A DNA stretch of 64,000 nucleotides from Fidelibacterota bacterium. GTDB taxonomy: Bacteria > Fidelibacterota > Marinisomatia > Marinisomatales > TCS55. The translations under genes and the position numbers were made by a program. The DNA is taken from contig JAAZYX010000017.1 of assembly GCA_014239435.1 (NCBI GenBank), positions 16,375 to 80,374 of the forward strand, read 5' to 3'. Positions 8,231-18,572 of the stretch are shown here, in pieces (position 1 is the stretch's first letter; each line of letters begins with the position of its first letter). The notes beneath the pieces are model-generated. The model did no database searches, was not told the origin of the DNA, and saw only the letters and a program-made list of their open reading frames with translations.

Positions 8231-9842
8231 CCCGGTAAAATACATATTTGTCGTTGGCGGCGTTATTTCAGGATTGGGGAAAGGCATTACAGCCTCATCT
8301 ATCGGTTACCTGTTAAAAAGCGCAGGCCTTAGGGTAACTATTTTAAAATTGGATCCGTATCTAAATGTGGATCCTGGAACGATGAATCCCTATCAGCATG
8401 GTGAAGTGTTTGTGTTGGATGATGGATCAGAAACCGATTTAGATCTTGGCCATTATGAACGGTTTATTGATGTGGATATGCAAAAGAATAATAATGCAAC
8501 AGCCGGGCAAGTGTACAAAACTGTTCTTGATAGGGAACGGTCCGGAGATTACCTCGGAGAAACAGTGCAGGTCATTCCACACATTACGGATGAAATAAAA
8601 AGCAGAATCCTTGCGGTAAACACACCTAAAAAATATGATGTTGTCATTTGTGAAGTCGGCGGCACGGTTGGTGATATTGAAAGCCTTCCATTTATGGAAG
8701 CCATTCGTCAAATGACGGTGAAGGTTGGACATCAAAACCACATGATAGTTCATGTAACATTGGTGCCGTATGTGAGAGCGAGCGAAGAACTCAAAACAAA
8801 GCCAACGCAGCACTCGGTGATGAAACTACGTGAAATCGGTTTGGCACCGGATATTATTCTGTGTAGGTCTGATTACAAATTGAACAAGAGCATCCGGGAT
8901 AAAATCGCCCTTTTTTGCAACGTACTCCCAAACCACGTTATTGAAGGAAAAGAAGTGGAAAGTATTTATGAAGTTCCGCTCGTCCTCGAAAATCAAAAAG
9001 TTGGCGAACTCATAACAGAGCGCCTCCAATTGGACAACACTCCTGTTATTGATGAGTTGAAAACATTTATTTCGCGTTATAAAAATCCCAAGCATGAAGT
9101 CAAAATTGCCATGTGCGGGAAATACAATGAACTGCCCGATGCCTATAAAAGTGTGCTGGAGGCTTTCATTCATTCCGGGGTTGAAAACGATGCTCGAGTA
9201 AAAGTGGAATGGATCCACACAGAAGACATCAAAACTGACAAAGATGCTGCCCTCGGATTTAAGGGAATAAACGGAATTCTATTATTACCGGGCTTTGGGT
9301 CGCGGGGGTCCGAAGGAAAAATTCGCGCCTGTAAGTTCGCTCGCGAAGAAAAGGTCCCATTTCTGGGAATCTGTCTTGGACTTCAATGCGCAGTAATTGA
9401 TTATGCCAGAAATGTTTGTGATATGGAAAAAGCAAACAGCACGGAATTCAATAAATCAACACCTGGGCCCGTTATTGATTTAATGGAATCACAAAAAGCA
9501 ATTCGTAGAAAAGGCGGCACGATGCGGTTGGGGGCATACGATTGTGAAATAAAAAGCGGCACTAAAGCATTCGATGCATACGGGAAAATAAATGTTTCTG
9601 AACGGCACCGGCATAGATGGGAAGTAAACAATCGGTACCGATCTAAACTCGAAAATGCAGGTATGATTTTTTCTGGAATTAATACGGAACTGAACTTGGT
9701 TGAGATCATAGAATTGCAAAACCATCCATGGTATGTTGCGAGCCAATTTCATCCTGAATTAAAGAGTCGTGTAAACCAAGCACATCCGCTTTTCAGAGAA
9801 TTTGTGGCTGCGGCGGTGAAACATAAAAATGGAAAACATTGA
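8223..9842 (+). CDS. pyrG: CTP synthase
   Basis: PyrG aminates UTP to CTP using glutamine and ATP. I choose the ATG at 8223 ([13 protein letters not shown]), giving 539 residues, over the TTG nine bases upstream, because it matches the usual N-terminus and overlaps the kdsB stop (ATGGCTAA). The synthetase half has [31 protein letters not shown] and [12 protein letters not shown]. The class I glutamine amidotransferase half has LLPGFGSRG, the nucleophile Cys in FLGICLGLQ, and the His/Glu pair in QFHPEL near the C-terminus. All expected catalytic elements are visible. Its place between kdsB and kdsA ties CTP supply to CMP-KDO synthesis. Confidence 0.97.
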   Translation: MANPVKYIFVVGGVISGLGKGITASSIGYLLKSAGLRVTILKLDPYLNVDPGTMNPYQHGEVFVLDDGSETDLDLGHYERFIDVDMQKNNNATAGQVYKTVLDRERSGDYLGETVQVIPHITDEIKSRILAVNTPKKYDVVICEVGGTVGDIESLPFMEAIRQMTVKVGHQNHMIVHVTLVPYVRASEELKTKPTQHSVMKLREIGLAPDIILCRSDYKLNKSIRDKIALFCNVLPNHVIEGKEVESIYEVPLVLENQKVGELITERLQLDNTPVIDELKTFISRYKNPKHEVKIAMCGKYNELPDAYKSVLEAFIHSGVENDARVKVEWIHTEDIKTDKDAALGFKGINGILLLPGFGSRGSEGKIRACKFAREEKVPFLGICLGLQCAVIDYARNVCDMEKANSTEFNKSTPGPVIDLMESQKAIRRKGGTMRLGAYDCEIKSGTKAFDAYGKINVSERHRHRWEVNNRYRSKLENAGMIFSGINTELNLVEIIELQNHPWYVASQFHPELKSRVNQAHPLFREFVAAAVKHKNGKH

Positions 9843-10659
9843 TATGAATATTGTATCTGTCGAATCAATTGAATTTGGAAAAGACCCCATGCCTTTGATT
9901 GGCGGGCCGTGCGCCATCGAAAGCTTAGACCATTCTATGAAAATGGCGGAATCCATTAAAAATATTGCGGATAAAGTCGGTTTCCCCTTCGTTTTTAAAA
10001 GTTCTTTCGATAAAGCGAACAGAACATCCATTCAATCTTATCGCGGTCCGGGATTTGAAGAAGGATTAGAAATTCTTTCTAAAGTAAAATCGCAAATCGG
10101 TATACCGATTCTTACGGATATTCATGAAGCACAGCAGGCAGGTCCTGCGTCAGAAGTGGCAGATATTTTGCAAATCCCTGCATTTTTATGCCGTCAAACG
10201 GATTTGTTGGTTGCCGCCGCAAAAACTCAAAGTGTTGTAAATGTGAAAAAAGGTCAGTTCCTTTCACCATGGGATGTAAAAAATATCGTGGGAAAATTGA
10301 CCGAATCCGGTACCGAAAAAATTATGCTCACTGAACGGGGGCATCAATTTGGGTACAACAATTTGGTTTCTGATATGCGTTCCATTCCCATCATGCAGGA
10401 ATGCGGATATCCGGTTGTTTTTGACGTAACTCACAGTGCTCAACTTCCCGGCGGTCACGGAGACAGCACAGCCGGAATGCGGGAATATATTCCTGTTATT
10501 GCCCGTGCCGCTGTAGCTGCCGGATGTGATGCATTATTTATGGAAATCCATGATGACGTTGATTCAGCAAAATCAGATGCAGCTACGCAGTGGCCATTGG
10601 ATAAACTGAACCATTTATTGGAATCTTTGAAACGAATTCGAGCCGCCATTTCGTCATGA
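9829..10659 (+). CDS. kdsA: 3-deoxy-8-phosphooctulonate synthase (KDO-8-P synthase)
   Basis: KdsA condenses phosphoenolpyruvate with arabinose 5-phosphate to KDO 8-phosphate. The 276-residue barrel enzyme shows the family landmarks [10 protein letters not shown] (N-terminal beta strand), [63 protein letters not shown] and [12 protein letters not shown]. The sequence CAIES carries the Cys that in many KdsA enzymes is a metal ligand. The start at 9829 overlaps the pyrG stop by 14 nt; an alternative ATG lies at 9844. The kdsC ATG overlaps its stop by 4 nt. Confidence 0.96.
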   Translation: MENIDMNIVSVESIEFGKDPMPLIGGPCAIESLDHSMKMAESIKNIADKVGFPFVFKSSFDKANRTSIQSYRGPGFEEGLEILSKVKSQIGIPILTDIHEAQQAGPASEVADILQIPAFLCRQTDLLVAAAKTQSVVNVKKGQFLSPWDVKNIVGKLTESGTEKIMLTERGHQFGYNNLVSDMRSIPIMQECGYPVVFDVTHSAQLPGGHGDSTAGMREYIPVIARAAVAAGCDALFMEIHDDVDSAKSDAATQWPLDKLNHLLESLKRIRAAISS

Positions 10660-11198
10660 TGTCGGGTCTCAATTCCAAATTGTCAAAAATTCAAATGGTG
10701 ATTACGGATGTGGATGGTGTCTTAACAGATGGATCTATTTATAAAGGACCGGATGGAATGGAACTGAAACGGTTTAATGTATCCGATGGTGCCGGTGTTG
10801 CAATTGCCCGCGCCGCGAATTTGAGAATGGCCATTATATCCGGAAGACATTCCGACGCAACCGAACAGCGCGCAAAAGAACTCAAAATTGAAGATGTTTA
10901 CAATGGGTCGCTAAATAAAGTGGCGCCGTACGAAGAGATAAAAACCAAATACAACTTGAAGGATGAGAATATCGCTTATATCGGCGATGACCTAATTGAT
11001 ATTCCTGTAATGGAATTGGCAGGGATTCCGATTGCTGTCAGCAATGCATTTGAACCCGTAAAAGAGGCTGCTGTTTATGTTACAATAACAGCCGGCGGGG
11101 ACGGCGCATTTCGGGAAGCAGTTACATGGATCTTGAAAGAAACCAGACAATACGAAAAAGCGCTCGAAACGTTAAGAAAGACCATTGATCAATCTTGA
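10656..11198 (+). CDS. kdsC: KDO-8-phosphate phosphatase
   Basis: KdsC hydrolyses KDO 8-phosphate to KDO, the step between KdsA and KdsB. The 180-residue product is a cap-less C0 HAD phosphatase: motif I is [15 protein letters not shown] (about 14-28) with both catalytic Asp residues, motif II is [10 protein letters not shown], the conserved Lys lies in the NKVAPYEEI region, and motif III is [12 protein letters not shown]. The family works as a tetramer. Its ATG overlaps the kdsA stop (ATGA). A further ATG three bases on would also serve. The complete KDO pathway A-C-B therefore lies within 3.7 kb; only KdsD is missing. Confidence 0.93.
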   Translation: MMSGLNSKLSKIQMVITDVDGVLTDGSIYKGPDGMELKRFNVSDGAGVAIARAANLRMAIISGRHSDATEQRAKELKIEDVYNGSLNKVAPYEEIKTKYNLKDENIAYIGDDLIDIPVMELAGIPIAVSNAFEPVKEAAVYVTITAGGDGAFREAVTWILKETRQYEKALETLRKTIDQS

Positions 11199-11240
11199 TT
11201 CTCAAACATGGTTTCGGGTTTTGTTTTCTAAAAAATCCTG

Positions 11241-11777
11241 ATGGTTAAGCCCAAAAATTTTTTCGTATTTTTAGTGATAATAAGCTGCTCTGATCTTCCC
11301 GAGCAATCCCAAAGAAGTAGCCGAGATGGTATACCGGATCAGGAGAGTTGGAACGTAACCATTACCTTAACGGATGAAGGATTGCGCCGAGCGGTCGTTA
11401 AATCCGGACATTTACAAAAATTCCACGACCGCCAATTCATAAATTTGAATAAAGGTGTTGACGTTGATTTTTTTGATAATGAGGAAAATCATACGAGTAA
11501 CCTTCTATCTCAAAATGCGACAGTGGATGAAAAAACAAATTCCATGAAAGCCGTAGGACAGGTCATTGTGCTCTCCGACAGCGGAGTAACATTATTTACC
11601 GATACTCTTTCATGGGATAGCAGAAAAGAATTAGTTTTCACGAATGATTCCGTAATGGTTGTTACTGAAGAGAATGACACGCTTTATGGGATTGGATTTG
11701 AATCTGATATGGGACTTGAATATTGGAAAATACTACAGCCGTCCGGAGTGGTTGGACAGAATAAAACACATGAATGA
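11241..11777 (+). CDS. lptC: LPS export protein LptC-like lipoprotein
   Basis: This 178-residue protein has a hydrophobic N-terminus ending FLVIISCSD, a lipoprotein-type signal with Cys near residue 17. The mature part follows the LptC/OstA beta-jellyroll pattern: GVDVDFFDNEENHTS, ATVDEKTNSMKAVGQVIVLSDSG, LFTDTLSWDSRKELVFTNDSV and LYGIGFESDMGL. LptC links the inner-membrane LptBFG transporter to the periplasmic LPS bridge. Position between kdsC and lptB agrees with the conserved kdsC-lptC-lptA-lptB-rpoN order, but there is no separate lptA here. Its end overlaps the lptB start by 8 nt. Confidence 0.82.
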   Translation: MVKPKNFFVFLVIISCSDLPEQSQRSSRDGIPDQESWNVTITLTDEGLRRAVVKSGHLQKFHDRQFINLNKGVDVDFFDNEENHTSNLLSQNATVDEKTNSMKAVGQVIVLSDSGVTLFTDTLSWDSRKELVFTNDSVMVVTEENDTLYGIGFESDMGLEYWKILQPSGVVGQNKTHE

Positions 11778-12504
11778 TCAGAACGTATTAAGCACAAGCG
11801 GACTTCATAAGCGATACGGAAAACGCTGGGTAGTCAGCGATGTAGATCTTGAGGTTCGCAAAGGTGAAATTGTTGGACTCCTTGGTCCAAACGGAGCAGG
11901 AAAAACAACTACCTTTTATATGATTACGGGAATGATAAAACCCACCAAAGGGAAAATTTTATTAAATGAAAATGATATTACCAATCAGGCGATGTACCTC
12001 CGTGCGCGAAAGGGGATCGGATATCTAGCGCAGGAACCGTCTATTTTCGGCAAGTTAACCGTAGAAGAAAACCTGAGGCTTGTTCTTGAAATGAGTTCTT
12101 TTTCGAAAGAGGAACAAGAGGATAAAATTGAAAAAATATTAGAGGATTTGAGCATTTCTCATTTAAAGGGCAACAAAGGAGGGAGTCTTTCCGGTGGTGA
12201 GCGCCGCCGTGTTGAAATCAGCAGAACACTTGTGCTTGATCCGGATTTTATTTTGCTGGATGAGCCTTTTGCTGGAGTGGATCCGATTGCTGTTGAGGAT
12301 ATTCAATCTATTGTGCATTCGCTCAAAGAACGAAATATTGGTGTTTTAATTACGGACCATAATGTAAGGGAAACGCTCTCAATTACGGATCGATCATATT
12401 TATTATTTGATGGAAAGATTCTTAAATCTGGCACATCTGAATCCTTAGCGAATGATGAGGAATCCCGGCGTCTTTATCTTGGCGAAAAATTCACGCTGAA
12501 CTAA
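11770..12504 (+). CDS. lptB: LPS export ABC transporter ATP-binding protein
   Basis: LptB is the ATPase that powers LPS extraction from the inner membrane with LptF and LptG. I place the start at the ATG at 11770 (MNDQNVLSTSGLHKRYG), which gives 244 residues, the usual length; the longer frame from 11659 only runs back through the lptC gene. It has Walker A GPNGAGKTTTFY, Q-loop YLAQEPSIF, signature LSGGERRRVEISR, Walker B FILLDEPFAGVDP and the switch ITDHNVRETL, an LptB-characteristic sequence. The rpoN ATG overlaps its last base (TAATG). Confidence 0.96.
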   Translation: MNDQNVLSTSGLHKRYGKRWVVSDVDLEVRKGEIVGLLGPNGAGKTTTFYMITGMIKPTKGKILLNENDITNQAMYLRARKGIGYLAQEPSIFGKLTVEENLRLVLEMSSFSKEEQEDKIEKILEDLSISHLKGNKGGSLSGGERRRVEISRTLVLDPDFILLDEPFAGVDPIAVEDIQSIVHSLKERNIGVLITDHNVRETLSITDRSYLLFDGKILKSGTSESLANDEESRRLYLGEKFTLN

Positions 12505-13853
12505 TGGCAAAACTTGTACAACAACTCCGGCAAAAACAATCACTGACACCTCAGCAGATTTTACAGGCAACCGTTTTGCAGAAAACAGTCGCAGATCTTG
12601 AAGAAACAATTTTAGAAGAATTGGAAAACAATCCTATCCTTGAACAGGATGAATCAGACGAAAGTCAAGAACCGGAATCTGAAACAGCGGAAGATGAAGT
12701 AGATTGGAATGTGGAAATGGACGATTATGAACCAGTTTACATTCCACCCAAAAATACTCAGACCCGAGATCTTCCCGTTCCCGAGCGCCCTGATTTCATT
12801 TCCGGATTGCTGAAACAAATTGAAATGCTTGGGATGCAGGATACAGAACTCACCATAGCAAAAGACATTATCTGGAATTTAGATGATCGAGGGTATTTAA
12901 CAGATGATACGGTTTTATTGGCAGACAAATATGAGATTACAGAATCAGCACTGGAACACACACTGGGTAAAATTCATCAGCTGGAACCAAAAGGATTGGG
13001 TGCCCGAGACTTGAGGGAATGCCTCATGCTTCAATTAGATAAGGAATCAAATACCCTCGCATACAAGGTTCTAAAAAACCAATTTGATAATTTTGCGAAT
13101 CACCGATACGAAAAAATTGAAAAAAGTCTGTCCTGTTCTGAAAAAGAACTTTCTGATGCTATCGAGCGTATTTCTCACCTAAATCCTTCCCCGGGCGAGG
13201 GACAGCAGATAACAAAGGATGAAACGGTTATTCCGGACGTTATTGTGTCAAAGCGGGAAGGCGAATGGTACATAATTACGAATGATAACTGGATTCCGGA
13301 ATTGAGGATAAGCAAAACATATCAATCAATGGCAAAACAAAAAGATCAAAACGAAGAAACAAAACGATTCATCAAAAGAAAGATGGATTCTGCGGAATGG
13401 TTTATTGAAGCACTGAATCAGCGGCGGCAAACATTAATATCTGTAACTGCAGCTATTTTGCAGCGGCAGCCTGAGTTTTTTAAAGGAAATATCCAGACTA
13501 TTTTTCCTATGAAACTTCTGGATATCGCAGAAGATATTTCCATGGATATTTCCACTATCAGCCGAGCAACACGCGGGAAATATGCTGATACGCCCTATGG
13601 CGTATTTGAGTTAAAATCGTTTTTCTCTGAGTCCATTGAACTTGAATCGGGTGAAGAAATCAGCAATAAAATGTTTAAACTTGAAGTACAAAAACTCGTA
13701 GAAAATGAGGATAAAACCCACCCGTTAACAGACGAAGCAATTATGGAAATTTTAAAAGAAAAAGGATTACCCGTTGCTCGAAGGACGGTGGCAAAATATC
13801 GCGGTCAGTTAAAAATACCGACTGCTAGACTGCGCAGGCAACTGTCGCATTAG
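12504..13853 (+). CDS. rpoN: RNA polymerase sigma-54 factor
   Basis: Sigma-54 directs RNA polymerase to -24/-12 promoters that require AAA+ enhancer-binding proteins. The 449-residue product has the glutamine-rich region I (LRQKQSLTPQQILQATVLQ), an acidic linker (about 40-75), the core-binding domain (GLGARDLRECLMLQL), the helix-turn-helix region and the near-perfect RpoN box ARRTVAKYRGQL at about residue 428. It is the last gene of the LPS transport block, directly following lptB as in proteobacteria. No obvious -24/-12 promoter was recognised in the window, so its targets probably lie elsewhere. Confidence 0.96.
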   Translation: MAKLVQQLRQKQSLTPQQILQATVLQKTVADLEETILEELENNPILEQDESDESQEPESETAEDEVDWNVEMDDYEPVYIPPKNTQTRDLPVPERPDFISGLLKQIEMLGMQDTELTIAKDIIWNLDDRGYLTDDTVLLADKYEITESALEHTLGKIHQLEPKGLGARDLRECLMLQLDKESNTLAYKVLKNQFDNFANHRYEKIEKSLSCSEKELSDAIERISHLNPSPGEGQQITKDETVIPDVIVSKREGEWYIITNDNWIPELRISKTYQSMAKQKDQNEETKRFIKRKMDSAEWFIEALNQRRQTLISVTAAILQRQPEFFKGNIQTIFPMKLLDIAEDISMDISTISRATRGKYADTPYGVFELKSFFSESIELESGEEISNKMFKLEVQKLVENEDKTHPLTDEAIMEILKEKGLPVARRTVAKYRGQLKIPTARLRRQLSH

Positions 13854-13865
13854 AAAGGATACATA

Positions 13866-14837
13866 ATGGCAAGACGAATTATTATCGGAGACCAAGAAGT
13901 AAATATTCCCGATAAGCTTTTAAAGCTGGGGCTTATTCCTCTTTTGGGAATTGGCCTACTGCTTTGGTTTTTATCCGGCGTTTACATTGTAGGGCCGGAT
14001 GAAGTTGGCGTTGTACAAACATTTGGGGAATATACTCGACAATCTCAATCAGGACTTAATTATCATTTTCCATATCCAATCGAGACGGTACAAACTCCAA
14101 AAGTTACGGAAGTGAAACGAATCGAAATCGGATTTCGAACGGTAGGGAAAAATCAGTATAGAACGGTATCTCAGGAAAGCCTCATGCTTACGGGTGATGA
14201 AAATATCGTGGATGCAGAGATGATTGTTCAGTATAAAATTAAAGATCCTGTAGCCTATTCATTTAATTTTGTGAAGCCGGAATTGACAGTAAGGGAATCA
14301 TCTGAAGCATCACTAAGAACCGTGATTGGGCGCCACAACATTGATGAGGCCCTCACATCCGGAAAGTTCATGATTCAGGAAGAAACGAAAGAGCTACTGC
14401 AGTCCATTTTGGATAAATACGAAACGGGTATTCAAGTCGTCGCGGTACAACTCCAGGATGTGTCGCCACCCAAGGAAGTGATTGCCGCCTTTAAGGATGT
14501 TGCATCCGCTAAAGAAGATAAAAACAGGATGATAAATCAGGCGCAGGGCTATAGAAATGATATTATTCCCAAAGCACGGGGAGAAGCTCAGGCGCAGCTA
14601 AGGGAATCAGAAGGATTTAAAGAAGCCCGAATCAGCCGCGCAGAAGGCGATGTTTCAAAATTCAATTCCATGCTGAAAGAATACAGAAAATCAAAGGATG
14701 TCACAAAAACTCGGCTATATCTTGAGACTGTGGAAGAAGTGTTAGCTAAGGCAGATAAAATTGTGATTCCGGATGCAGAGGATGGGAATCTTCTAAACCT
14801 ATTAAACCTTCAGCCGAAAGGAGGAAAGACACAATGA
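13866..14837 (+). CDS. hflK: HflK-like SPFH/band 7 membrane protein
   Basis: HflK forms, with HflC, the SPFH cage around the FtsH protease in the inner membrane. The 323-residue product has a single membrane span near residues 24-45 (LIPLLGIGLLLWFLSGVYIV), then the band 7 domain beginning GPDEVGVVQTFGEY, with YHFPYPIETV and LTGDENIVDAEMIVQYKI typical of HflK. A long charged helical region with AQGYRNDIIPKARGEA follows. It lacks the glycine-rich N-terminal extension of E. coli HflK. It overlaps hflC by 4 nt, so the two subunits are co-translated. Confidence 0.92.
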   Translation: MARRIIIGDQEVNIPDKLLKLGLIPLLGIGLLLWFLSGVYIVGPDEVGVVQTFGEYTRQSQSGLNYHFPYPIETVQTPKVTEVKRIEIGFRTVGKNQYRTVSQESLMLTGDENIVDAEMIVQYKIKDPVAYSFNFVKPELTVRESSEASLRTVIGRHNIDEALTSGKFMIQEETKELLQSILDKYETGIQVVAVQLQDVSPPKEVIAAFKDVASAKEDKNRMINQAQGYRNDIIPKARGEAQAQLRESEGFKEARISRAEGDVSKFNSMLKEYRKSKDVTKTRLYLETVEEVLAKADKIVIPDAEDGNLLNLLNLQPKGGKTQ

Positions 14838-15679
14838 AACGTATATTGTTAAGCTTGATTGCTTTAGGTGTCTTATTTGTGATGTCATCTGTATTTATTA
14901 TAGATGAACGCGAGCAGGTTGTGGTGCTTCAATTTGGGAAACCGGTTCGGACGATTCTCGAGCCGGGATTAAATGTGAAACTGCCATTTCCATTTCAGGA
15001 ATTGCGCACATTTGACGATCGGTTATTGGAATATGATTCTCCTCCGGAAGAAGTGTTGAGCAGAGATAAAAAAAGTTTGATCGTCGATAATTATGTTCGG
15101 TGGAAAATTTCCGAACCGCTCACTTTCTTAAAAACGGTACAGTCTATTCCTACCGCTTTAAGCCGGCTTGATGACATTGTCTATTCACAACTGCGGCGTG
15201 AGATTGGAACGCATGACATGGCAGAAATCATCACTGAAAATCGTGAGCTCATTCTAGAAAAGGTGACGGCAGAAAGTAAGTTAGCAACAGAACAATACGG
15301 CATTGAAGTTGTGGATGTCCGCATTCGAAGAGTGGATTTGCCAAAAGAGAATGAAAAGTCCATTTACGCAAGAATGGATGCTGAGCGAAAACGGCAAGCG
15401 AATAAATTCAGATCAGAAGGTGAGGAAGAAGCCCAGAAAATTCGAGCATCTACTGATAAAGATAAAACTATCATTTTAGCTAATGCTTATAAAATAGCGC
15501 AGGCTACGCGGGGAGAAGGCGAAGCAAAGGCGCTCGAGATTTATGCAAAATCCTATTCCGCCGATCCGGAATTTTACGAATTCGTGCGAACGCTGGAGGC
15601 CTATAAGAAAATAGTAGATGAAAAAACTACTTTGGTGCTACCGGCAAAATCAAAGTTATTTGAGCTGTTAATGGATTGA
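14834..15679 (+). CDS. hflC: HflC-like SPFH/band 7 membrane protein
   Basis: This is the HflC partner of HflK: 281 residues, with an N-terminal signal anchor (ILLSLIALGVLFVMSSVFII), then the band 7 domain starting DEREQVVVLQFGKPVRTI, GLNVKLPFPFQELRTFD and SRDKKSLIVDNYVRWKI. The VVDVRIRRVDLPKENEKSIYARM segment and the alanine/glutamate-rich helix with RSEGEEEAQKIRA are diagnostic. It probably regulates FtsH-dependent membrane protein quality control. The gene follows rpoN-hflK on the same strand and precedes argF by 13 nt; argF may be part of the same transcript. Confidence 0.93.
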   Translation: MKRILLSLIALGVLFVMSSVFIIDEREQVVVLQFGKPVRTILEPGLNVKLPFPFQELRTFDDRLLEYDSPPEEVLSRDKKSLIVDNYVRWKISEPLTFLKTVQSIPTALSRLDDIVYSQLRREIGTHDMAEIITENRELILEKVTAESKLATEQYGIEVVDVRIRRVDLPKENEKSIYARMDAERKRQANKFRSEGEEEAQKIRASTDKDKTIILANAYKIAQATRGEGEAKALEIYAKSYSADPEFYEFVRTLEAYKKIVDEKTTLVLPAKSKLFELLMD

Positions 15680-15692
15680 TTTTTCGGATTAA

Positions 15693-16610
<918 letters not shown>

Positions 16611-16623
16611 ACGTTAGTTAAAT

Positions 16624-17442
16624 TTATTCTGTCTCAGACCAGTGAAGGTCGTAGGTCCTGTATTCGACAGCATTTCCATCTGTTAAAGGAACAATAATCT
16701 TAAACTGCGTTGTTGCGCCAGGCTCGAGCGCAGAATCGGTTATGACTCCGGAAGAATATGTTGTTTCGGTTCCGTTAACAAAAGAGGAATCTTTAGCGGT
16801 TAAATTGGTTGTTTTTTCCCAGAGATTAGCGATTACGCGCACAAAATCTGCTCTGGACTTCCCGGTATTTTTTACCATTCCGGTAATTTCTTCTCTATCA
16901 GGAAAAGCATTAACAAACGGCTCACCCATTATTTCTATTTTTGCGCTTACTGGATCATCTTCGGTGATATGGACAACTCTTTCCGCATCAATATTTAACC
17001 GACCTAAACTAGTCTGAAGAATAATAAAATCAACATTTTCTTCCACCAGTTCGCCCATAATAACCGTTCCGTTTGTCAGTTCAACTCTGTGCCTGAGCTG
17101 TGGGATTTTTATAAGATTTAGCAACTCCTTATTCAAAGATGGCATTCCCTGTGATTTCTGGTAAAATTTTACCATTTTTTTCAGCGAGTCAATTTCACTC
17201 TCAAGCCTGTCTATCCGCGGTTCAAAATCAAAAAATGTATCGCCGGTTTCCAATAACGGTTCTTTATCTTCTTCTATTCGCAGCGGAGGAATGGGAGCAT
17301 CGACATCACTTTCTTCTTGAACTGCCATTGAATCTGCTACGATTACTTCTTGTTCAATTTCAGTTTCAGAAATTAGGCTGTCAGCAATTTCCTGCGCTAT
17401 TACGGTTTGCGCTAAACTGAAAATTAACAGAAATTTAATCAT
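16624..17442 (-). CDS. secreted protein with coiled coil and FxLYD-like C-terminal domain
   Basis: A predicted periplasmic or surface protein of 272 residues with signal peptide MIKFLLIFSLAQTVIA. An acidic low-complexity stretch (about 20-75) leads to a short coiled coil (RIDRLESEIDSLKKMVKF), a small beta domain with VELTNGTVIMGELVEENVDFIILQT that resembles domains found in other FCB secreted proteins, and a C-terminal immunoglobulin-like domain of FxLYD type (TGMVKNTGKSRADFVRVIANLW, LEPGATTQFKIIVPL when read with its gaps). No enzymatic motif. It overlaps the HEAT-repeat lipoprotein gene by 4 nt, so the two form an operon with lpxH. The VELTNG domain recurs in the outer membrane protein at 24387-25298. 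Confidence 0.65.
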   Translation of the reverse strand: MIKFLLIFSLAQTVIAQEIADSLISETEIEQEVIVADSMAVQEESDVDAPIPPLRIEEDKEPLLETGDTFFDFEPRIDRLESEIDSLKKMVKFYQKSQGMPSLNKELLNLIKIPQLRHRVELTNGTVIMGELVEENVDFIILQTSLGRLNIDAERVVHITEDDPVSAKIEIMGEPFVNAFPDREEITGMVKNTGKSRADFVRVIANLWEKTTNLTAKDSSFVNGTETTYSSGVITDSALEPGATTQFKIIVPLTDGNAVEYRTYDLHWSETE

Positions 17443-18572
17443 TGCGTATTCCCATTGTGCGCTTCAAACGCCAAGCGTCTTAACCTTTGTTCATGTGCTT
17501 CCAATTCTCCCATCGCATCCAGCGAAAGTATAATTGCATCCCTATACCTATAATTGTCTGCCGTTTTCAGAACCTCAAGCAATTTAGGGATCGCTTCTTT
17601 ATCTCCGAACTCACCCAGTTTTCCAATCGCCTTTATTCGCAGTTCCGGCGCATAATCATCGTTTAATGCAATCTCAGTTACAGCAAGCCGAACTTCTACA
17701 TCATTGAATTCTCCGAGTGCATCCAATACAGTATTCAGCATACTGAAATATTGTTTTTTCCCTGTATTGTACGTTTGAAGCAGAGCGAGTATCAGGTTTT
17801 CTTCTTTCACGCCGCCAAGTGTATTAAAGGCAAAATCGCGCACTTCCATATTGGTATTGGGATCTCCGAGAAGTTCCGCAAATGCAGTTGCCACTTCCAT
17901 CGGTTCCTTTTTCCCCAGAATTTCCACTGCTCGGTTTCGGATACCTACATTGATTTCCGGATCCTTGGTGATGGAAAGTAAAATCGGAACGACTTCTGCG
18001 GTTCCAAGCGCACCAAGTGTTTCCGTCAGCAATTTTTCTGTTCTATTCAAATTGGCTTTGCTGATTTCATACAGTTCCAAAAGTGCATACACCTGATCTT
18101 TTGTCCGCACCTTATTCAAATTTCGAATGAGCGTCATATGCAGTTCGTTAGTTTTTTCCTCAACTTGGTGCATTGCGCGAACCATGGCATCTGCTGCTTT
18201 TGGATTATCTTTAAAAGTTGCGAGTAGTTCAATAGACGTAATCATCAGTGATAAGTCCATTGCCTCAGCATCAGCGACTGTCTGCGCGATGGCGTTTAAT
18301 GCGGTGGGATGGTGTGTTTCTGCCAGCGCTTTTCCTGCGGCAATCCTGAAATCAAACGGTTGGTTAGAATCGTGATAAATACTGATAAGTTCTTCGAGTG
18401 CTTGAATTTTACCTTCCTGATATGCCATTCTCAACCGTTCCACCTCGTCGAAACCGGTTTCGGCTGTTACATCACCTTTCTTCCCGAACAATCCTTTTAT
18501 CATGGAACAGCCGTTAAAAGAAAGAAGGCTTGCAATCAGCAATACGAGCATGATTCGTTTAGGCATTTTCAT
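17439..18572 (-). CDS. HEAT-repeat lipoprotein
   Basis: The product is a probable lipoprotein made of HEAT-like alpha-helical repeats. I choose the start at 18572 (MKMPKRIMLVLLIASLL) because it gives a signal sequence ending LSFNGC; the frame continues upstream to 18674 but those residues lie within lpxH. The lipobox is imperfect (FNGC). The mature protein of about 350 residues shows repeated pairs of helices with LGALGTAEVVPILLSI, RAVEILGKKEPMEVATAFAELL, RDFAFNTLGG and IKAIGKLGEFGDKEAIPKLL. Such scaffolds mediate protein contacts; no partner is evident apart from the secreted protein encoded next to it with a 4 nt overlap. Confidence 0.78.
   Translation of the reverse strand: MKMPKRIMLVLLIASLLSFNGCSMIKGLFGKKGDVTAETGFDEVERLRMAYQEGKIQALEELISIYHDSNQPFDFRIAAGKALAETHHPTALNAIAQTVADAEAMDLSLMITSIELLATFKDNPKAADAMVRAMHQVEEKTNELHMTLIRNLNKVRTKDQVYALLELYEISKANLNRTEKLLTETLGALGTAEVVPILLSITKDPEINVGIRNRAVEILGKKEPMEVATAFAELLGDPNTNMEVRDFAFNTLGGVKEENLILALLQTYNTGKKQYFSMLNTVLDALGEFNDVEVRLAVTEIALNDDYAPELRIKAIGKLGEFGDKEAIPKLLEVLKTADNYRYRDAIILSLDAMGELEAHEQRLRRLAFEAHNGNTQ

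Noticed and set aside
11659..11769. Extended N-terminus of LptB
   Set aside because: These codons lie in the lptC gene and have no counterpart in LptB proteins, which start near the ATG at 11770.
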